From JAHEME01 sp034435035 (lineage in GTDB: Bacteria; Chloroflexota; Anaerolineae; Aggregatilineales; UBA3940), in assembly GCA_034435035.1 (NCBI GenBank), contig DAOTXW010000041.1, positions 1-64,000 of the forward strand: a DNA stretch of 64,000 nucleotides. Reading direction: 5' to 3'. How positions within the stretch are numbered: position 1 is the stretch's first letter; each line of letters starts with the position of its first letter. Of the stretch, positions 33,310 to 42,146 are shown piece by piece. The translations under genes and the position numbers were made by a program. Under the pieces are notes generated by a model. That model did no database searches. It was not told the DNA's origin and saw only the letters and a program-made list of their open reading frames with translations.

Positions 33310-34653
33310 ATGAAGCGGATGCACTGGTATCAGATAGCGGCCGGCGCCCTGCTGGGGATCAGCCTGGCAGCGGGCCAGGCCGCGTCAGCGTCGCCTGCGC
33401 TGCAGGAATCGGAACGCCCCCGGGTGATTGTGCTTGAAGCAACCGGGGTGGTGCTGCCCGCTCTGGCTGGCTACCTGGAGCGTGGGCTGCGGGAGGCTGA
33501 CTCGCAAAATGCCGAGGCGGTGGTGGTGGTGCTGGATACTCCCGGCGGCAGCGTATCCGCCACCCTGGACATCGTGCAGGCATTCCGCACCAGCGATGTG
33601 CCGGTGATCGTCTTTGTAGGACCGCGGGGGGCCTCGGCTGCCTCAGCGGGGATGCTCATCACCCTGGCGGGTCACCTGGCGGTGATGGCCCCGGACACGG
33701 CCATCGGCGCTGCCAGCCCGGTCGGCCCACAGGGCGATCTGGACTCAACCTCGGAGCGCAAGTCCCGCGAGTTCCTGAGCGCGCAGGCCCGCAGCCTGGC
33801 CGAACGCCGCGGCGAGGAAGCCGTGCAGCTGGCGAGTGATGCCGTCACCCGGGCGCGGGCAGTCAGCGCCAGCGAAGCATTGCAGGCTGGATTAGTCGAT
33901 CTGATCGCGGAGAACACCGCCGATCTGTTGGAGCAGGTTGACGGCACAGGTATTGAGGTCAATGGGCAGCCGCGCACGCTGAACACAGGCAACGCACAGA
34001 CAACCACGATCCCCATGAACGTGCTGGAGCGCACGCTGCTGGTGCTCACCCATCCGAATATCGTGTCCTCGCTGCTGGCTATCGGCACCGTGCTGATCTT
34101 CATCGAGATTCGCACCCCGGGGGGCTGGGTAGCCGGCACCCTGGGCGTGATCTTCCTGGGGCTGGCGCTGTACGGGCTGGGGGTGCTGCCTGTTAACTGG
34201 CTGGGGCTGATCTTCATCGTCCTGGCGATTGCGCTCTTCATCCTCGAGATCAAGGCGCCGGCGCACGGCGCGCTGACCCTGGCAGGCGCTGCCAGCCTGG
34301 CGGTCGGGGCTATCGTCCTTTTCAGCCAGCCGGCGATGGCACCGTTCGGGCGCCTGTCCATCCCGCTGGTGATCGGCGAGTCGCTGCTGCTGGGGGGCAT
34401 CTTCTTCTTCCTGGCGATGATGGCCCTGCGGGCGCAATCCCTCAAACCCACTACCGGCTACCCCGGACTGATCGGGCAGGTTGGCCGGGTGACTCAGGAT
34501 CTGGACCCCGTGGGGATGGTGCAGGTATGGGGCGAGCGCTGGCGGGCCGAGTCCGCTGACGGCGAGACCATCCCGGCCGGCGCCGAGATCGAAGTGACCC
34601 AGGCCGAGGCGATGCGTCTGCGGGTCCGCCCTATATCACCCCGATCGAAGTAG
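33310..34653 (+). CDS. NfeD-family membrane serine protease (NfeD1b type)
   Basis: 447 residues. A signal peptide or first helix (about 5-25) is followed by a ClpP/SppA-like serine protease domain: DTPGGSVSATLDI then GPRGASAASAGMLITLAGH with the nucleophile Ser in SAASAG. Four membrane helices follow (about 235-370), and a C-terminal OB-like soluble NfeD domain (GLIGQVGRVTQDL to the end). The family usually works with a stomatin/flotillin partner in membrane-protein quality control, but no stomatin gene is adjacent. I start at the ATG at 33310, which has GGAGG seven bases upstream; the frame is open to 33181 without support. Confidence 0.92.
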   Translation: MKRMHWYQIAAGALLGISLAAGQAASASPALQESERPRVIVLEATGVVLPALAGYLERGLREADSQNAEAVVVVLDTPGGSVSATLDIVQAFRTSDVPVIVFVGPRGASAASAGMLITLAGHLAVMAPDTAIGAASPVGPQGDLDSTSERKSREFLSAQARSLAERRGEEAVQLASDAVTRARAVSASEALQAGLVDLIAENTADLLEQVDGTGIEVNGQPRTLNTGNAQTTTIPMNVLERTLLVLTHPNIVSSLLAIGTVLIFIEIRTPGGWVAGTLGVIFLGLALYGLGVLPVNWLGLIFIVLAIALFILEIKAPAHGALTLAGAASLAVGAIVLFSQPAMAPFGRLSIPLVIGESLLLGGIFFFLAMMALRAQSLKPTTGYPGLIGQVGRVTQDLDPVGMVQVWGERWRAESADGETIPAGAEIEVTQAEAMRLRVRPISPRSK

Positions 34654-34863
34654 AACTGACGCTGCTGATCAGCTGCAGCGCCGCCAGCGGGCCGCCAACC
34701 CCATCCCCTGGAACACCCACTCCCAGCACCCGAACCGCGTCTGCTGCTACCGCCCCAGCATCGGCCACGCTGCAACCGGCCGCATCGCCATGTGGGATTC
34801 CAGCACCGGGGAATCCCTGCGCGTGCTGGGAGGGGCAGTCATTATCTGGGGCATGACTCCCTG
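34654..34863 (+). pseudogene. Probable WD40-repeat gene relic
   Basis: Between the NfeD stop and the convergent LCP gene, one plus-strand frame (ending at the TGA at 34861-34863) reads HPNRVCCYRPSIGHAATG, then RIAMWDSSTGESLRVLGG, then AVIIWGMTP and stop. This follows a WD40 repeat closely (H-x-N-R-V, x-S-P-D-G-like turn, A-T-G, x-x-W-D-x-x-T-G-E-x-L-R-x-L) and ends like the last strand of many WD40 proteins. No start codon, ribosome site or complete propeller is present. I infer a decayed 3' end of a WD40 gene; a chance match in 210 bases is not excluded. Confidence 0.4.
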
Positions 34864-34897
34864 ACCGCAGCATCCGCCTGCTGATGCCGGGCCGGCT

Positions 34898-35944
34898 TTA
34901 CCGCCGAAACATCGCATCGAGCAGCGGGTTGATCGCCCCCCACTGCGGCATGAGCACCTGAGCGCCGTTGTCCAGCGTTGTGCCAACCGCCATCTCACGG
35001 GTGAGGACCTGCCGATCCAGACCGTCCGGCCCAAGCCACAGCACAGCAGGGGCCAGCAGGGCGGCGTCAAGGAGAGTCAGGTCAGTCTCGACGTTCTGAG
35101 CAAAGGCACGGTAGACGGCAGGCAGCCGCCACCAGTTGGCGGGGTTGGCCATCTGGCGGGCCAGCGCGTCGATCACCTGCTGCTGGCGGGCCGCCCGCTC
35201 AAAGTCACTGGAGCCATGACGGGTACGCGCATAGATCAGCGCCCGCTGCCCGTCCATGATCTGCGTGCCGGGCTGGAACTCGATGACCATGGTGCCGTAG
35301 TCCGGGGTGGGATACTCGTAGTCGATGATCCGCTCCGGGACATCGAGGGTCAGGCCGCCGGCCGCATCGACGATCGCCACAAACGCCTCGAAGTTCAGGC
35401 GCAGCACGCGGTCAATGCGCACGCCGAAGTTCTGTTCAATGGTGCTGGCCGCCAGCAGCATGCCTCCACCCGGCGCCTGGCTTTCGCCCAGCACATGGGC
35501 GGCATTGATGCGCTGAAACCCGTAGCCGGGCACATTCACGTACAGGTCGCGCGGGATCGACAGCAGGCCCATATACGGCTGGCCGGGATCAACGGTCGCC
35601 AGGATGATCGTATCGGAGCGGGTGACCACGCCCTCGCCGGCGCGGGCATCGATGCCCAGAATGAGGACATTGGTACGGGGCGGCGGCGCCACCACGTACA
35701 GTACAACCAGCAGGGCGGTGAACAGGATGGAGAAAAGGCTGACGGCCAGCCCGATCCGAAGCCCGCAGCCCAGGCACCCTACCCGGCTCCGTCTGCGCCG
35801 GGGGCGCCGGCGCGCCGGGGGCGCGGGCGGAACCGGGGCTGCGGGCCGGGCCGCCGGGTATGCCGGCTGCGTGACATCGGCTGGCGGCAATGGCGAGCGG
35901 ACCGGAGGCACGCGATGGGGGCGAGTCGGCTCCGGGGTTCTCAT
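34898..35944 (-). CDS. LytR-CpsA-Psr (LCP) family ligase
   Basis: 348 residues from the ATG at 35944, whose ATGA overlaps the upstream stop (the frame is open to 35986). A cytoplasmic Pro/Arg-rich tail (about 1-55, ending RRRPRRRRSR) is followed by one membrane helix (about 63-88) and the extracellular LCP domain: NVLILGIDARAGEGV, RSDTIILATVDP, LLSIPRDLYVNVPGYG and the Arg-rich ALIYARTRHGSSDFERAARQQ. LCP enzymes attach polyprenyl-phosphate-linked polymers to peptidoglycan or proteins. The co-transcribed transglycosylase upstream fits a cell-wall role. A second LCP gene lies at 52546. Confidence 0.93.
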   Translation of the reverse strand: MRTPEPTRPHRVPPVRSPLPPADVTQPAYPAARPAAPVPPAPPARRRPRRRRSRVGCLGCGLRIGLAVSLFSILFTALLVVLYVVAPPPRTNVLILGIDARAGEGVVTRSDTIILATVDPGQPYMGLLSIPRDLYVNVPGYGFQRINAAHVLGESQAPGGGMLLAASTIEQNFGVRIDRVLRLNFEAFVAIVDAAGGLTLDVPERIIDYEYPTPDYGTMVIEFQPGTQIMDGQRALIYARTRHGSSDFERAARQQQVIDALARQMANPANWWRLPAVYRAFAQNVETDLTLLDAALLAPAVLWLGPDGLDRQVLTREMAVGTTLDNGAQVLMPQWGAINPLLDAMFRR

Positions 35945-36834
35945 GGTGCGGGGTTCAGCCCCAGCCGCGCAGCGGCCTGTTCGCACAGCGCAGCCCCGCC
36001 CGCTTCCAGCCAGTCGGCCAGGGTGGGGCTGCGCTCCAGGCTCAGCTCGGCATCTTCGTAGATGCCGCTGGCCCAGAACTGGTAGTTCTGTGTCTCGGTG
36101 GGCCAGTCGGCAGGGGATGTGTACAGCACAGATGGGCCGCCGTTATAGGCTGCAAATGCGAGCCCGGTATCGCCATTGACGCTGGCGAGCAGCTCACCCA
36201 GGTACAGCAGGCCGCGCCCGGCATTGGTATCAGGGTCGAATGGATCTTCCCCTTCCTCAAAATGGAGAGGCATCACCTGGAACAGTCCCATAGCGCCCTG
36301 TGCTGATTGTGCATCAGGATTGCCACATGATTCGATCTGCATTACCGTGGCGATCATATTGGGCTTGATACGGTACGCCACCGACCAGGCCGCGATGCTG
36401 TCGCGCCAGGACTGTACTTCGGGTGTGAAGGTCGGGGCGATCTCCAGCGGCCAGTTGGGCGGCGGCAGCTCGCTTTCCACCGGCACCCCCCCGGCATTTT
36501 CCACGATATAGACTGGCTCGACGGGCTCTGTCTGCGGCGGGCGCGGCAGCAGAGAGATTCCCCAGTTCACCAGGCTGCCAACCGCGCGAAAGGGCAGCGC
36601 AGGCTCAAGGATCAGGATCATCAGGACCAAAGCCCACACTGGCAGCAGCCGGATGGCCAGCCCCAGCGCCGTCAGCGGGCGGTGATCCGGCTCCTCAGCG
36701 ACCGGGCCGCGGGGGCGGATTTCGACCCGCGGCTTGCGGCTGAGCAGGGGGACCCATTCGGCGATGGTGCGGCGCGGGGTGCCCCCGTCCGCGGAGCGCC
36801 GGGGGGTCTTGCTGCGCGGCTTTTTGTCACTCAT
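35941..36834 (-). CDS. Membrane-anchored lytic transglycosylase (SLT domain)
   Basis: 297 residues. A basic cytoplasmic N-terminus, a membrane helix (about 58-80, LLPVWALVLMILILEPAL) and a Pro-rich spacer lead into a C-terminal SLT lysozyme-like domain. The catalytic Glu is in VMQIESCGNPDAQS, followed by AQGAMGLFQVMP and the AFAAYNGGPS motif, all typical of family 1 transglycosylases, which cut glycan strands and leave 1,6-anhydromuramic ends. I start at ATG 36834; a GTG immediately before it is equally possible. A TATAAT lies 32 bases upstream. Overlaps the LCP gene by four bases. Confidence 0.92.
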   Translation of the reverse strand: MSDKKPRSKTPRRSADGGTPRRTIAEWVPLLSRKPRVEIRPRGPVAEEPDHRPLTALGLAIRLLPVWALVLMILILEPALPFRAVGSLVNWGISLLPRPPQTEPVEPVYIVENAGGVPVESELPPPNWPLEIAPTFTPEVQSWRDSIAAWSVAYRIKPNMIATVMQIESCGNPDAQSAQGAMGLFQVMPLHFEEGEDPFDPDTNAGRGLLYLGELLASVNGDTGLAFAAYNGGPSVLYTSPADWPTETQNYQFWASGIYEDAELSLERSPTLADWLEAGGAALCEQAAARLGLNPAP

Positions 36835-36866
36835 CACGCTCTCTCAACAGACCGATATGGCCGCAG

Positions 36867-36872
36867 ATTATA
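36867..36872 (-). promoter_or_regulatory. -10 element before the transglycosylase-LCP pair
   Basis: TATAAT on the minus strand, 32 bases before the ATG at 36834, in the 60-base gap after trmD. No convincing -35 is seen. It would allow separate transcription of the two cell-wall genes. Confidence 0.4.
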
Positions 36873-36894
36873 CCGGATAGGGCAGCGAGGCCGA

Positions 36895-37698
36895 TCACTT
36901 CGGCTGCTCCGGGGGATGGTCGGGCGCCGACAGCTCCGCGATCTCGGCGCGGCGGCGGGCGATATGCTCCTCGGCAAGGGTGATCAGGAACTGCTGATCG
37001 GCGGGGGTGAGATCGGCGCTGAGCAGAAGCTCAGGGCGGCGCTGCCAGGTTCGGCGCAGCGCCTCGCGCCGCCGCCACTGTTCAACGTTTGCCCGGTGGC
37101 CGGATATCAGCACATTCGGAACTCGCAGCCCGCGGAACTCGGGAGGACGCGTATAATGCGGATGCTCCAGCAGGCCAGTCGCATGGCTGTCGCAGGCCGC
37201 TGCCTGCGGATCGCCGAGGACGCCGGGCAGCTGGCGGGCCACTGCGTCGATGATCACCATCGCGGCCAGCTCGCCCCCCGTCAGCACGTAGTCGCCAATC
37301 GAGATCTCATCGGTGACGACCAGATCACGCACCCGCTCGTCTATCCCCTCATAATGCCCGCAGATCAGCGCCAGGCGCGGGCAGGTAGATAGCTCAACGG
37401 CTATCTGCTGTGAAAAGACCCGCCCCTGTGGGCTGAGGAGGATCACCGGAATGCCCTGCCCCGGCGGGATATGCGCCTCAACGGCCGCGACGATCGGCTC
37501 AGGCTTCATGATCATGCCGCCGCCGCCCCCGTAAGGGGTATCATCGGCCGTATGATGCCGGTCGCTGGTGTAATCACGAATATCATGCAGCACGATGGTC
37601 AATGCAGACATTTCCTGAGCCCGCCGGAGTATCGACTCGGTAAGCGGGCCGGTAAACATACCGGGAAACAGCGTGAAGACATCGATCTGCACAGGCAT
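36895..37698 (-). CDS. trmD: tRNA (guanine-37-N1)-methyltransferase TrmD
   Basis: 267-residue SPOUT methyltransferase that makes m1G37 next to the anticodon and so prevents frameshifting. Signatures: DVFTLFPGMFTGPL at the start, DDTPYGGGGGMIMKPEPIV, ILLSPQGRVFSQQ, LICGHYEGIDERV in the trefoil knot, EISIGDYVLTGGELAA and LLEHPHYTRPPEFRG. The C-terminal helical domain is slightly long. It is separated from rimM, rpsP and rplS, its usual partners, and instead follows ppx by 24 bases. No ribosome site is visible before the ATG, so translation may depend on coupling with ppx. Confidence 0.97.
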   Translation of the reverse strand: MPVQIDVFTLFPGMFTGPLTESILRRAQEMSALTIVLHDIRDYTSDRHHTADDTPYGGGGGMIMKPEPIVAAVEAHIPPGQGIPVILLSPQGRVFSQQIAVELSTCPRLALICGHYEGIDERVRDLVVTDEISIGDYVLTGGELAAMVIIDAVARQLPGVLGDPQAAACDSHATGLLEHPHYTRPPEFRGLRVPNVLISGHRANVEQWRRREALRRTWQRRPELLLSADLTPADQQFLITLAEEHIARRRAEIAELSAPDHPPEQPK

Positions 37699-37722
37699 GG
37701 TGGGGGGCTGAACCGGATGATC

Positions 37723-39342
37723 CTAGCCGGGGCCGTCGCTGCCTGCCTGCCAGGCAGGCATTACGGCGAAATCCAGCTCCCCGGCGAGGCTGCTCTCGAT
37801 AGAAACATGGCGCCCGAAAGCCTGCTCGACCAGCGGAGCAGCCAGACGGCGGGCTTCCCATATCTCCACGGCGGGGAAGCGGTCGCTGATGGGCTTGATG
37901 TGCAGCGTCCTGTCATCCCACGAAACCTGCACATCGGTCACCATGCCGCTGCGCCCGCGCTCCAGGAACTCGGCCAGCCGCAGGATCGAGGCCAGGCGGG
38001 TGAGGGGGACTCGATCGGCGTCCCTCAGCAGCACACCGTATGGCGCAATGTCGGGTGTACCTTTGCGGTGGTAGCGGGTCAGCAGTGCAATCATCGCGAC
38101 CTCGCGGGGGGAAAACCCCGGCAGCCCGGCATTTTCTATCAGGGTCTGGGAATGTTTGTGATGATCATCGTAGCTGATAATCGTGCCCAGATCGTGCAGC
38201 AGGGCTGCGGCATCTAACAGTCTGCGTTCGGCGGGGCCCAGGCCATGCAGCGGGATCATCTGGTCGAAGAGGCGCCCGGACAGAAAGCGCACGTGATCGG
38301 CATGGGCCTGGTGATAGTGATACTGGCGGGCGAGGTTCAGCACGCTGAACAGACGCACATCGCTGATCACCGGGTACTTGAGATGCGCCCAGAAGTGCTC
38401 AAAGAAGACGCCTTCGCGCAGGCCGCTCTCCGATACAGTGAACTGATCCAGATTAAGGCGGTCCAGCAGGGCCAGCAGCACCAGCGCGCCCGGCAGGATG
38501 ATATCTGCGCGGTCGGCCGACAGGCCGCGGATATCCTGCCGCTTCCTGTTTGGCAGGCTGCGGAACAGCTCTATGCTCTCGGCCACCGAGGCGCGGCTCA
38601 GCACATAGCCGCGCAGGGTGTTCAGCGGGTATCCCGTGCGGGCGGCGTCGATCTTGGCGAGATTCCGGATCGTGCCGCCGATTCCTACCAGAGGGCGGCC
38701 GCCCGCTTTCAGCCATTTGATCTTGCTCAGAGCCTGATCGATCTCATGTCGGATGGCCTCGACCTGGTTCCTGTCCGGCGGATCGCTGCGAATGAACTTC
38801 TCAGTGAGAGCCAGCGTACCCAGCGGCAGTGACTTGCCGCGGCGGTAGCGGCCCTGCGCGATCTGGCTGACCTGGGCGCTGCCACCGCCAATATCCAGGA
38901 TATAGCCGCTCTCCAGCGGAACCTCATTCAGCACACCGATCGAGCCATAGTAGGCCTCTTGCTCGCCGCTGATCACGCGCAGGGAGATGCCGGCTTCACG
39001 TCTGGCGCGAGCGACGAACTGCCTGCGGTTGCGAGCCTCGCGGACGGCACTGGTGGCAACTGCGAGGATCCTGTCAACCGCCACACTGTCACAGAACTGC
39101 CGGAACAGCTGAAGGGTGAACAGCCCGCGAGCGATGGCAGCCTCACTCAGCCTGCGCCCGGTCATGCCCTGGCGGAGCCGGACAACCTCCCGAATCTCAT
39201 CCTCAAGCCGGTAGGAATAGCCGGTGATGGCGTTCATGACGATGACGCGGGCGGTGTTGGAGCCCAGATCGATCACCGCCACGCGCTGGATCTGGCCGGG
39301 AGCAGGCGGCTGTGGCAGCAGGGAGGAAGCCGCTTCGTTCAT
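37723..39342 (-). CDS. ppx: Exopolyphosphatase / pppGpp phosphohydrolase (Ppx/GppA) with HD domain
   Basis: 539 residues. The N-terminal ASKHA-type phosphatase begins VAVIDLGSNTARVIVMN (phosphate loop) and contains ATSAVREARNR, YILDIGGGSAQVSQI and LVGIGGTIRNLAKID. The C-terminal part (about 330-500) is the HD-like domain with LLHDLGTIISYDDHHKHS. Such enzymes release phosphate from polyphosphate or convert pppGpp to ppGpp. The ATG at 39342 overlaps the stop of the solute-binding gene (ATGA), and trmD follows after 24 bases. Which substrate dominates cannot be told. Confidence 0.93.
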   Translation of the reverse strand: MNEAASSLLPQPPAPGQIQRVAVIDLGSNTARVIVMNAITGYSYRLEDEIREVVRLRQGMTGRRLSEAAIARGLFTLQLFRQFCDSVAVDRILAVATSAVREARNRRQFVARARREAGISLRVISGEQEAYYGSIGVLNEVPLESGYILDIGGGSAQVSQIAQGRYRRGKSLPLGTLALTEKFIRSDPPDRNQVEAIRHEIDQALSKIKWLKAGGRPLVGIGGTIRNLAKIDAARTGYPLNTLRGYVLSRASVAESIELFRSLPNRKRQDIRGLSADRADIILPGALVLLALLDRLNLDQFTVSESGLREGVFFEHFWAHLKYPVISDVRLFSVLNLARQYHYHQAHADHVRFLSGRLFDQMIPLHGLGPAERRLLDAAALLHDLGTIISYDDHHKHSQTLIENAGLPGFSPREVAMIALLTRYHRKGTPDIAPYGVLLRDADRVPLTRLASILRLAEFLERGRSGMVTDVQVSWDDRTLHIKPISDRFPAVEIWEARRLAAPLVEQAFGRHVSIESSLAGELDFAVMPAWQAGSDGPG

Positions 39343-41138
39343 GGCTCCTCCAGTGGAGCGACCATCCAGCGGTCAAAACGCAGGCTGCCCGCGCGAAGCG
39401 GGGCGAACTCGACGCCGGGCTGAAATGCCAGGCCGCGTGCATAGATGATGATGGGGATGACGGGCATTTCGCCCCGCGGCCCGAAGAACGCCGCGTCGAT
39501 GCGTTTGTACAGCTCAGCGCGGCGGGCGGTGTCATAGGTGATGGCCGCTTCAGCCAGCAGGGCATCAGCTTCCAGGCAGGGGCGGGCCGAATTGAGGTAT
39601 GCATCCGGGAACTGATCGCGGCAGCCTGCGATATCGGCCAGCCAGTGGTGAGCGTCCGGGTAGTCTGCCTGCCAGCTCAGCAGTATCAGGCCCGGGCGCG
39701 GGGGGCGGAACTGACGCTGGACGACATCGGGGGTCTCATGCAGGCGGATCAGCACTTCCTGCAGCGGCGCCTGCTCGACGGTAATCGCGGTTCCGCAACC
39801 CAGCGCGGCGTCCCACATCTGGACGATCCGGGTTGCCAGAGCCAGAGAGAGCGCAGAATCATCCACCAGCAGCGAGACAGCAGGCAGCCCCGCGCATCCC
39901 GGGTAGCCGGCTTCGGCAAGCGCAGCGCGGGCCGCATCCGGGTCGGTGAGGGCCCTGACTTCCCCATAGGGGGGCGCAGCAGCCGTCCCCGGCGGGGATA
40001 GCGTGTAAGCGGGCAGACCTGCCAGCCCGGCTGGCTCCAGTATTTCATCGATCAGCACCTGGCGGTCAAGGGCCAGGGCCAGCGCCCGCCGCAGAGCCGC
40101 ATTATCCAGCGGCGGTGTATCGTAGGAGGCCGCAAGCAGAGTGACCGCGGGCTGAGCGAGCAGCCAGTAGGCCGGGTCGTCGCCGAACGGGAAGCGGCTG
40201 ATCTGCGACGGCGGCAGTGCTGACGCTGCCAGGGAGCCTGTCTCCCAGGCGGAAAAGGCGGTCTCAGAACCCGGGTCGAAGGTGATCCGTATCCGTTCAA
40301 CGTTTCCGACCCGGGCCGGCGTCAGATGCGGGTTGGCAATCAGTGTGTACCCTTCAGCGGCCGAGCCAGCCTCCAGCGCATACGGCCCACTGGTCATGAT
40401 CGTGCCGGCTTCCGTCCACGCTTCTCCCGCCGAGTCGAGCAGATCAGCCGGCACGGGGCGCATCAGGGGCATGGCCATCAGAGTCGGGAAGTAGGCGGCA
40501 TCGCGCACCAGCTTGAATTCGACGGCCACGTCGTTGAGCACGCGAACGCCCACTGTCGCGGCGATCGCCTCGGCGGTGACGGCCGCCGGATCGAGCGAAT
40601 AAGCCTCGCGGCAGCCCTGGATGACAAACAATGCCGACGCCAGCGGCGCCGCAGGCTCGCTGCGGCAGGCCCGGCGTACAGCATAGACCACGTCGCCCGC
40701 CGTGACCGGCCGGACGCGCTCCACCATCCCGGCATCCGGATCGACCTGCACCCAGAACACATCATCGCGCAGGAAGACGGTCCAGGTCAGGCGATCCTCG
40801 CTCAGCTCCCAACTGCGAGCCAGCTGCGGCTCGACATAACCGGTATCAGGGTTCAGGGCGGTCAGCCCCGCGAACAGACTATCCACCAGATCGCCGCCTG
40901 CGCTGTCCAGCGGCGTGACATATGCCGGATCCAGTGATGCAGGCGCATAGCCCAGGTCGACCGCGATCTCAACGGCCTGCGGCGCCGGGGGCGCGGTGGA
41001 TCCGGCAGGCGCCGGCTCGGAGGGGACGGCCGTAGGTGGCTGCGGCGCAGTCGGGGAGGGTGCTGGCTGCCCCTGGCAGGCTGCCAGCAGCAAAGCCAGC
41101 CCTGTGGCCGCAGATACGGCAGGGGTCTTGCGCGTCAT
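39339..41138 (-). CDS. ABC transporter solute-binding lipoprotein, family 5
   Basis: 599 residues. A lipoprotein signal with lipobox LLAAC at about 17-21 is followed by a Pro/Thr-rich linker and a family 5 (peptide/nickel/opine) binding fold: LGYAPASLDPAYVTPLDS, VDSLFAGLTALNPDTG, QLARSWELSEDRLTWTVFLR and RALALALDRQVLIDE. It should capture oligopeptides or similar solutes outside the membrane. No permease or ATPase gene lies in the window, so it is an orphan here. It is joined by ATGA overlaps to GNAT upstream and ppx downstream. Confidence 0.92.
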   Translation of the reverse strand: MTRKTPAVSAATGLALLLAACQGQPAPSPTAPQPPTAVPSEPAPAGSTAPPAPQAVEIAVDLGYAPASLDPAYVTPLDSAGGDLVDSLFAGLTALNPDTGYVEPQLARSWELSEDRLTWTVFLRDDVFWVQVDPDAGMVERVRPVTAGDVVYAVRRACRSEPAAPLASALFVIQGCREAYSLDPAAVTAEAIAATVGVRVLNDVAVEFKLVRDAAYFPTLMAMPLMRPVPADLLDSAGEAWTEAGTIMTSGPYALEAGSAAEGYTLIANPHLTPARVGNVERIRITFDPGSETAFSAWETGSLAASALPPSQISRFPFGDDPAYWLLAQPAVTLLAASYDTPPLDNAALRRALALALDRQVLIDEILEPAGLAGLPAYTLSPPGTAAAPPYGEVRALTDPDAARAALAEAGYPGCAGLPAVSLLVDDSALSLALATRIVQMWDAALGCGTAITVEQAPLQEVLIRLHETPDVVQRQFRPPRPGLILLSWQADYPDAHHWLADIAGCRDQFPDAYLNSARPCLEADALLAEAAITYDTARRAELYKRIDAAFFGPRGEMPVIPIIIYARGLAFQPGVEFAPLRAGSLRFDRWMVAPLEEP

Positions 41139-42001
41139 TCGGTCCCTTTTGGAAGGAGTGAAAGGAGCATCTCATACTGGCTGAGTGTTTCGACAAAGCC
41201 TGCTGCCTGAATCACCGGCAGCAGCGGATCCTCCTGTGGCACATTCAGGTAGGAAACCTGTGCATCGGGGAAGCGCTGCAGCAGGCCGTTAAGGATCCGG
41301 CCTCCTGCGGCGGTATCCCGTGCGGCCATATCCAGAATCCCCACCTGGGCTGAATCGCCGCGATACAGGCATCCGGCCAGAATATCCCCTGATCCAGAGC
41401 GCAGGGCCAGGCCTTCCAGACGATCCCGGATGGTGTGAAGAGGTGCGGCCTCGCGCTGCCAGGGGCGCCGCAGGGGGTTGAGGGCAGCCAGCGCCGGGAT
41501 CAGCTCGAGCGGATCGATCTTGGCAAGGGCTGTGTCGGGCGCCGTGTCAGGCGGCAGGTCTGCGCCAGAACGGATAAGCACCAGAAGGCGACGCACTGCC
41601 ACAAAGCCCAGGGAGTCATACAGCCGGAAGGCACGCTCATTCTGTGTGATCACCTCCAGCTGCACCGAGGCGAGGCCCAGCTGGCGTGCATGCTGCATGA
41701 GGGCCTGCATCAGCCGGCGGCCGATGCCCTGCCCGCGCAGCCGGGGCAGCACGCCCATTCCACCGATCCAGCCGCGGCAGTCGCGCACGCCCAGCAGACC
41801 CATGCCCACGACCTCGCGGTTATAGATGGCCACCGCCGAATGCTCCAGCCGAACGGACTCGCGCGCCACGAGGCGCTCGAATGACTCAGGCGACAGATGG
41901 ATGGGGACGTAATAGTCGGCATAGGACGCATTGATCGCGCGCACGAGGCGGAAGCGGTCAACGCAGTCGGCTGTTTCAATCAGTATCTCTGTCGTGAGCA
42001 T
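41135..42001 (-). CDS. GNAT-family N-acetyltransferase
   Basis: 288 residues from the ATG at 42001 (frame open to 42049). The N-terminal half is a GNAT domain: GMGVLPRLRGQGIGRRLMQALMQHAR contains the acetyl-CoA pyrophosphate loop R/Q-x-x-G-x-G/A, and VITQNERAFRLYDSLGFVAVRRL is the typical C-terminal part. The second half (about 170-288) looks like a further, weaker GNAT-like repeat ending in the protein-specific tail. The substrate is unknown. It is the first gene of the GNAT - solute-binding protein - ppx - trmD - transglycosylase - LCP series, and no clear ribosome site is seen. Confidence 0.85.
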   Translation of the reverse strand: MLTTEILIETADCVDRFRLVRAINASYADYYVPIHLSPESFERLVARESVRLEHSAVAIYNREVVGMGLLGVRDCRGWIGGMGVLPRLRGQGIGRRLMQALMQHARQLGLASVQLEVITQNERAFRLYDSLGFVAVRRLLVLIRSGADLPPDTAPDTALAKIDPLELIPALAALNPLRRPWQREAAPLHTIRDRLEGLALRSGSGDILAGCLYRGDSAQVGILDMAARDTAAGGRILNGLLQRFPDAQVSYLNVPQEDPLLPVIQAAGFVETLSQYEMLLSLLPKGTE

Positions 42002-42045
42002 ACCGTCATGGTAACACGGCCCCGCCGGAGGCACAACCGGATCGG

Positions 42046-42081
42046 GCACGGCCTGCCTGCAACCATGCGGGCAGGCCGTGC
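42046..42081. other. Strong inverted repeat in a divergent intergenic region
   Basis: GCACGGCCTGCCTGC, six-base loop AACCAT, GCGGGCAGGCCGTGC: a 15-bp stem with one G-U pair. Both flanking genes point away from it, so it is not an obvious terminator. It may be an operator for the GNAT operon or the PspC cluster, or a structured leader. Confidence 0.75.
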
Positions 42082-42146
42082 GTAGTGGTATAGCAGAACC
42101 CGAGGGACTGACCCCTGAACGGGATGACTACAATTAGAGGTTGTCA

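Noticed and set aside
34630..34860. Plus-strand frame rich in Pro/Thr (GPPTPSPGTPTPST) after nfeD
   Set aside because: It has no start codon of its own and ends in a Cys-rich stretch with no recognisable domain; GC-rich sequence often gives such frames. The WD40-like frame in the same DNA is the better reading.
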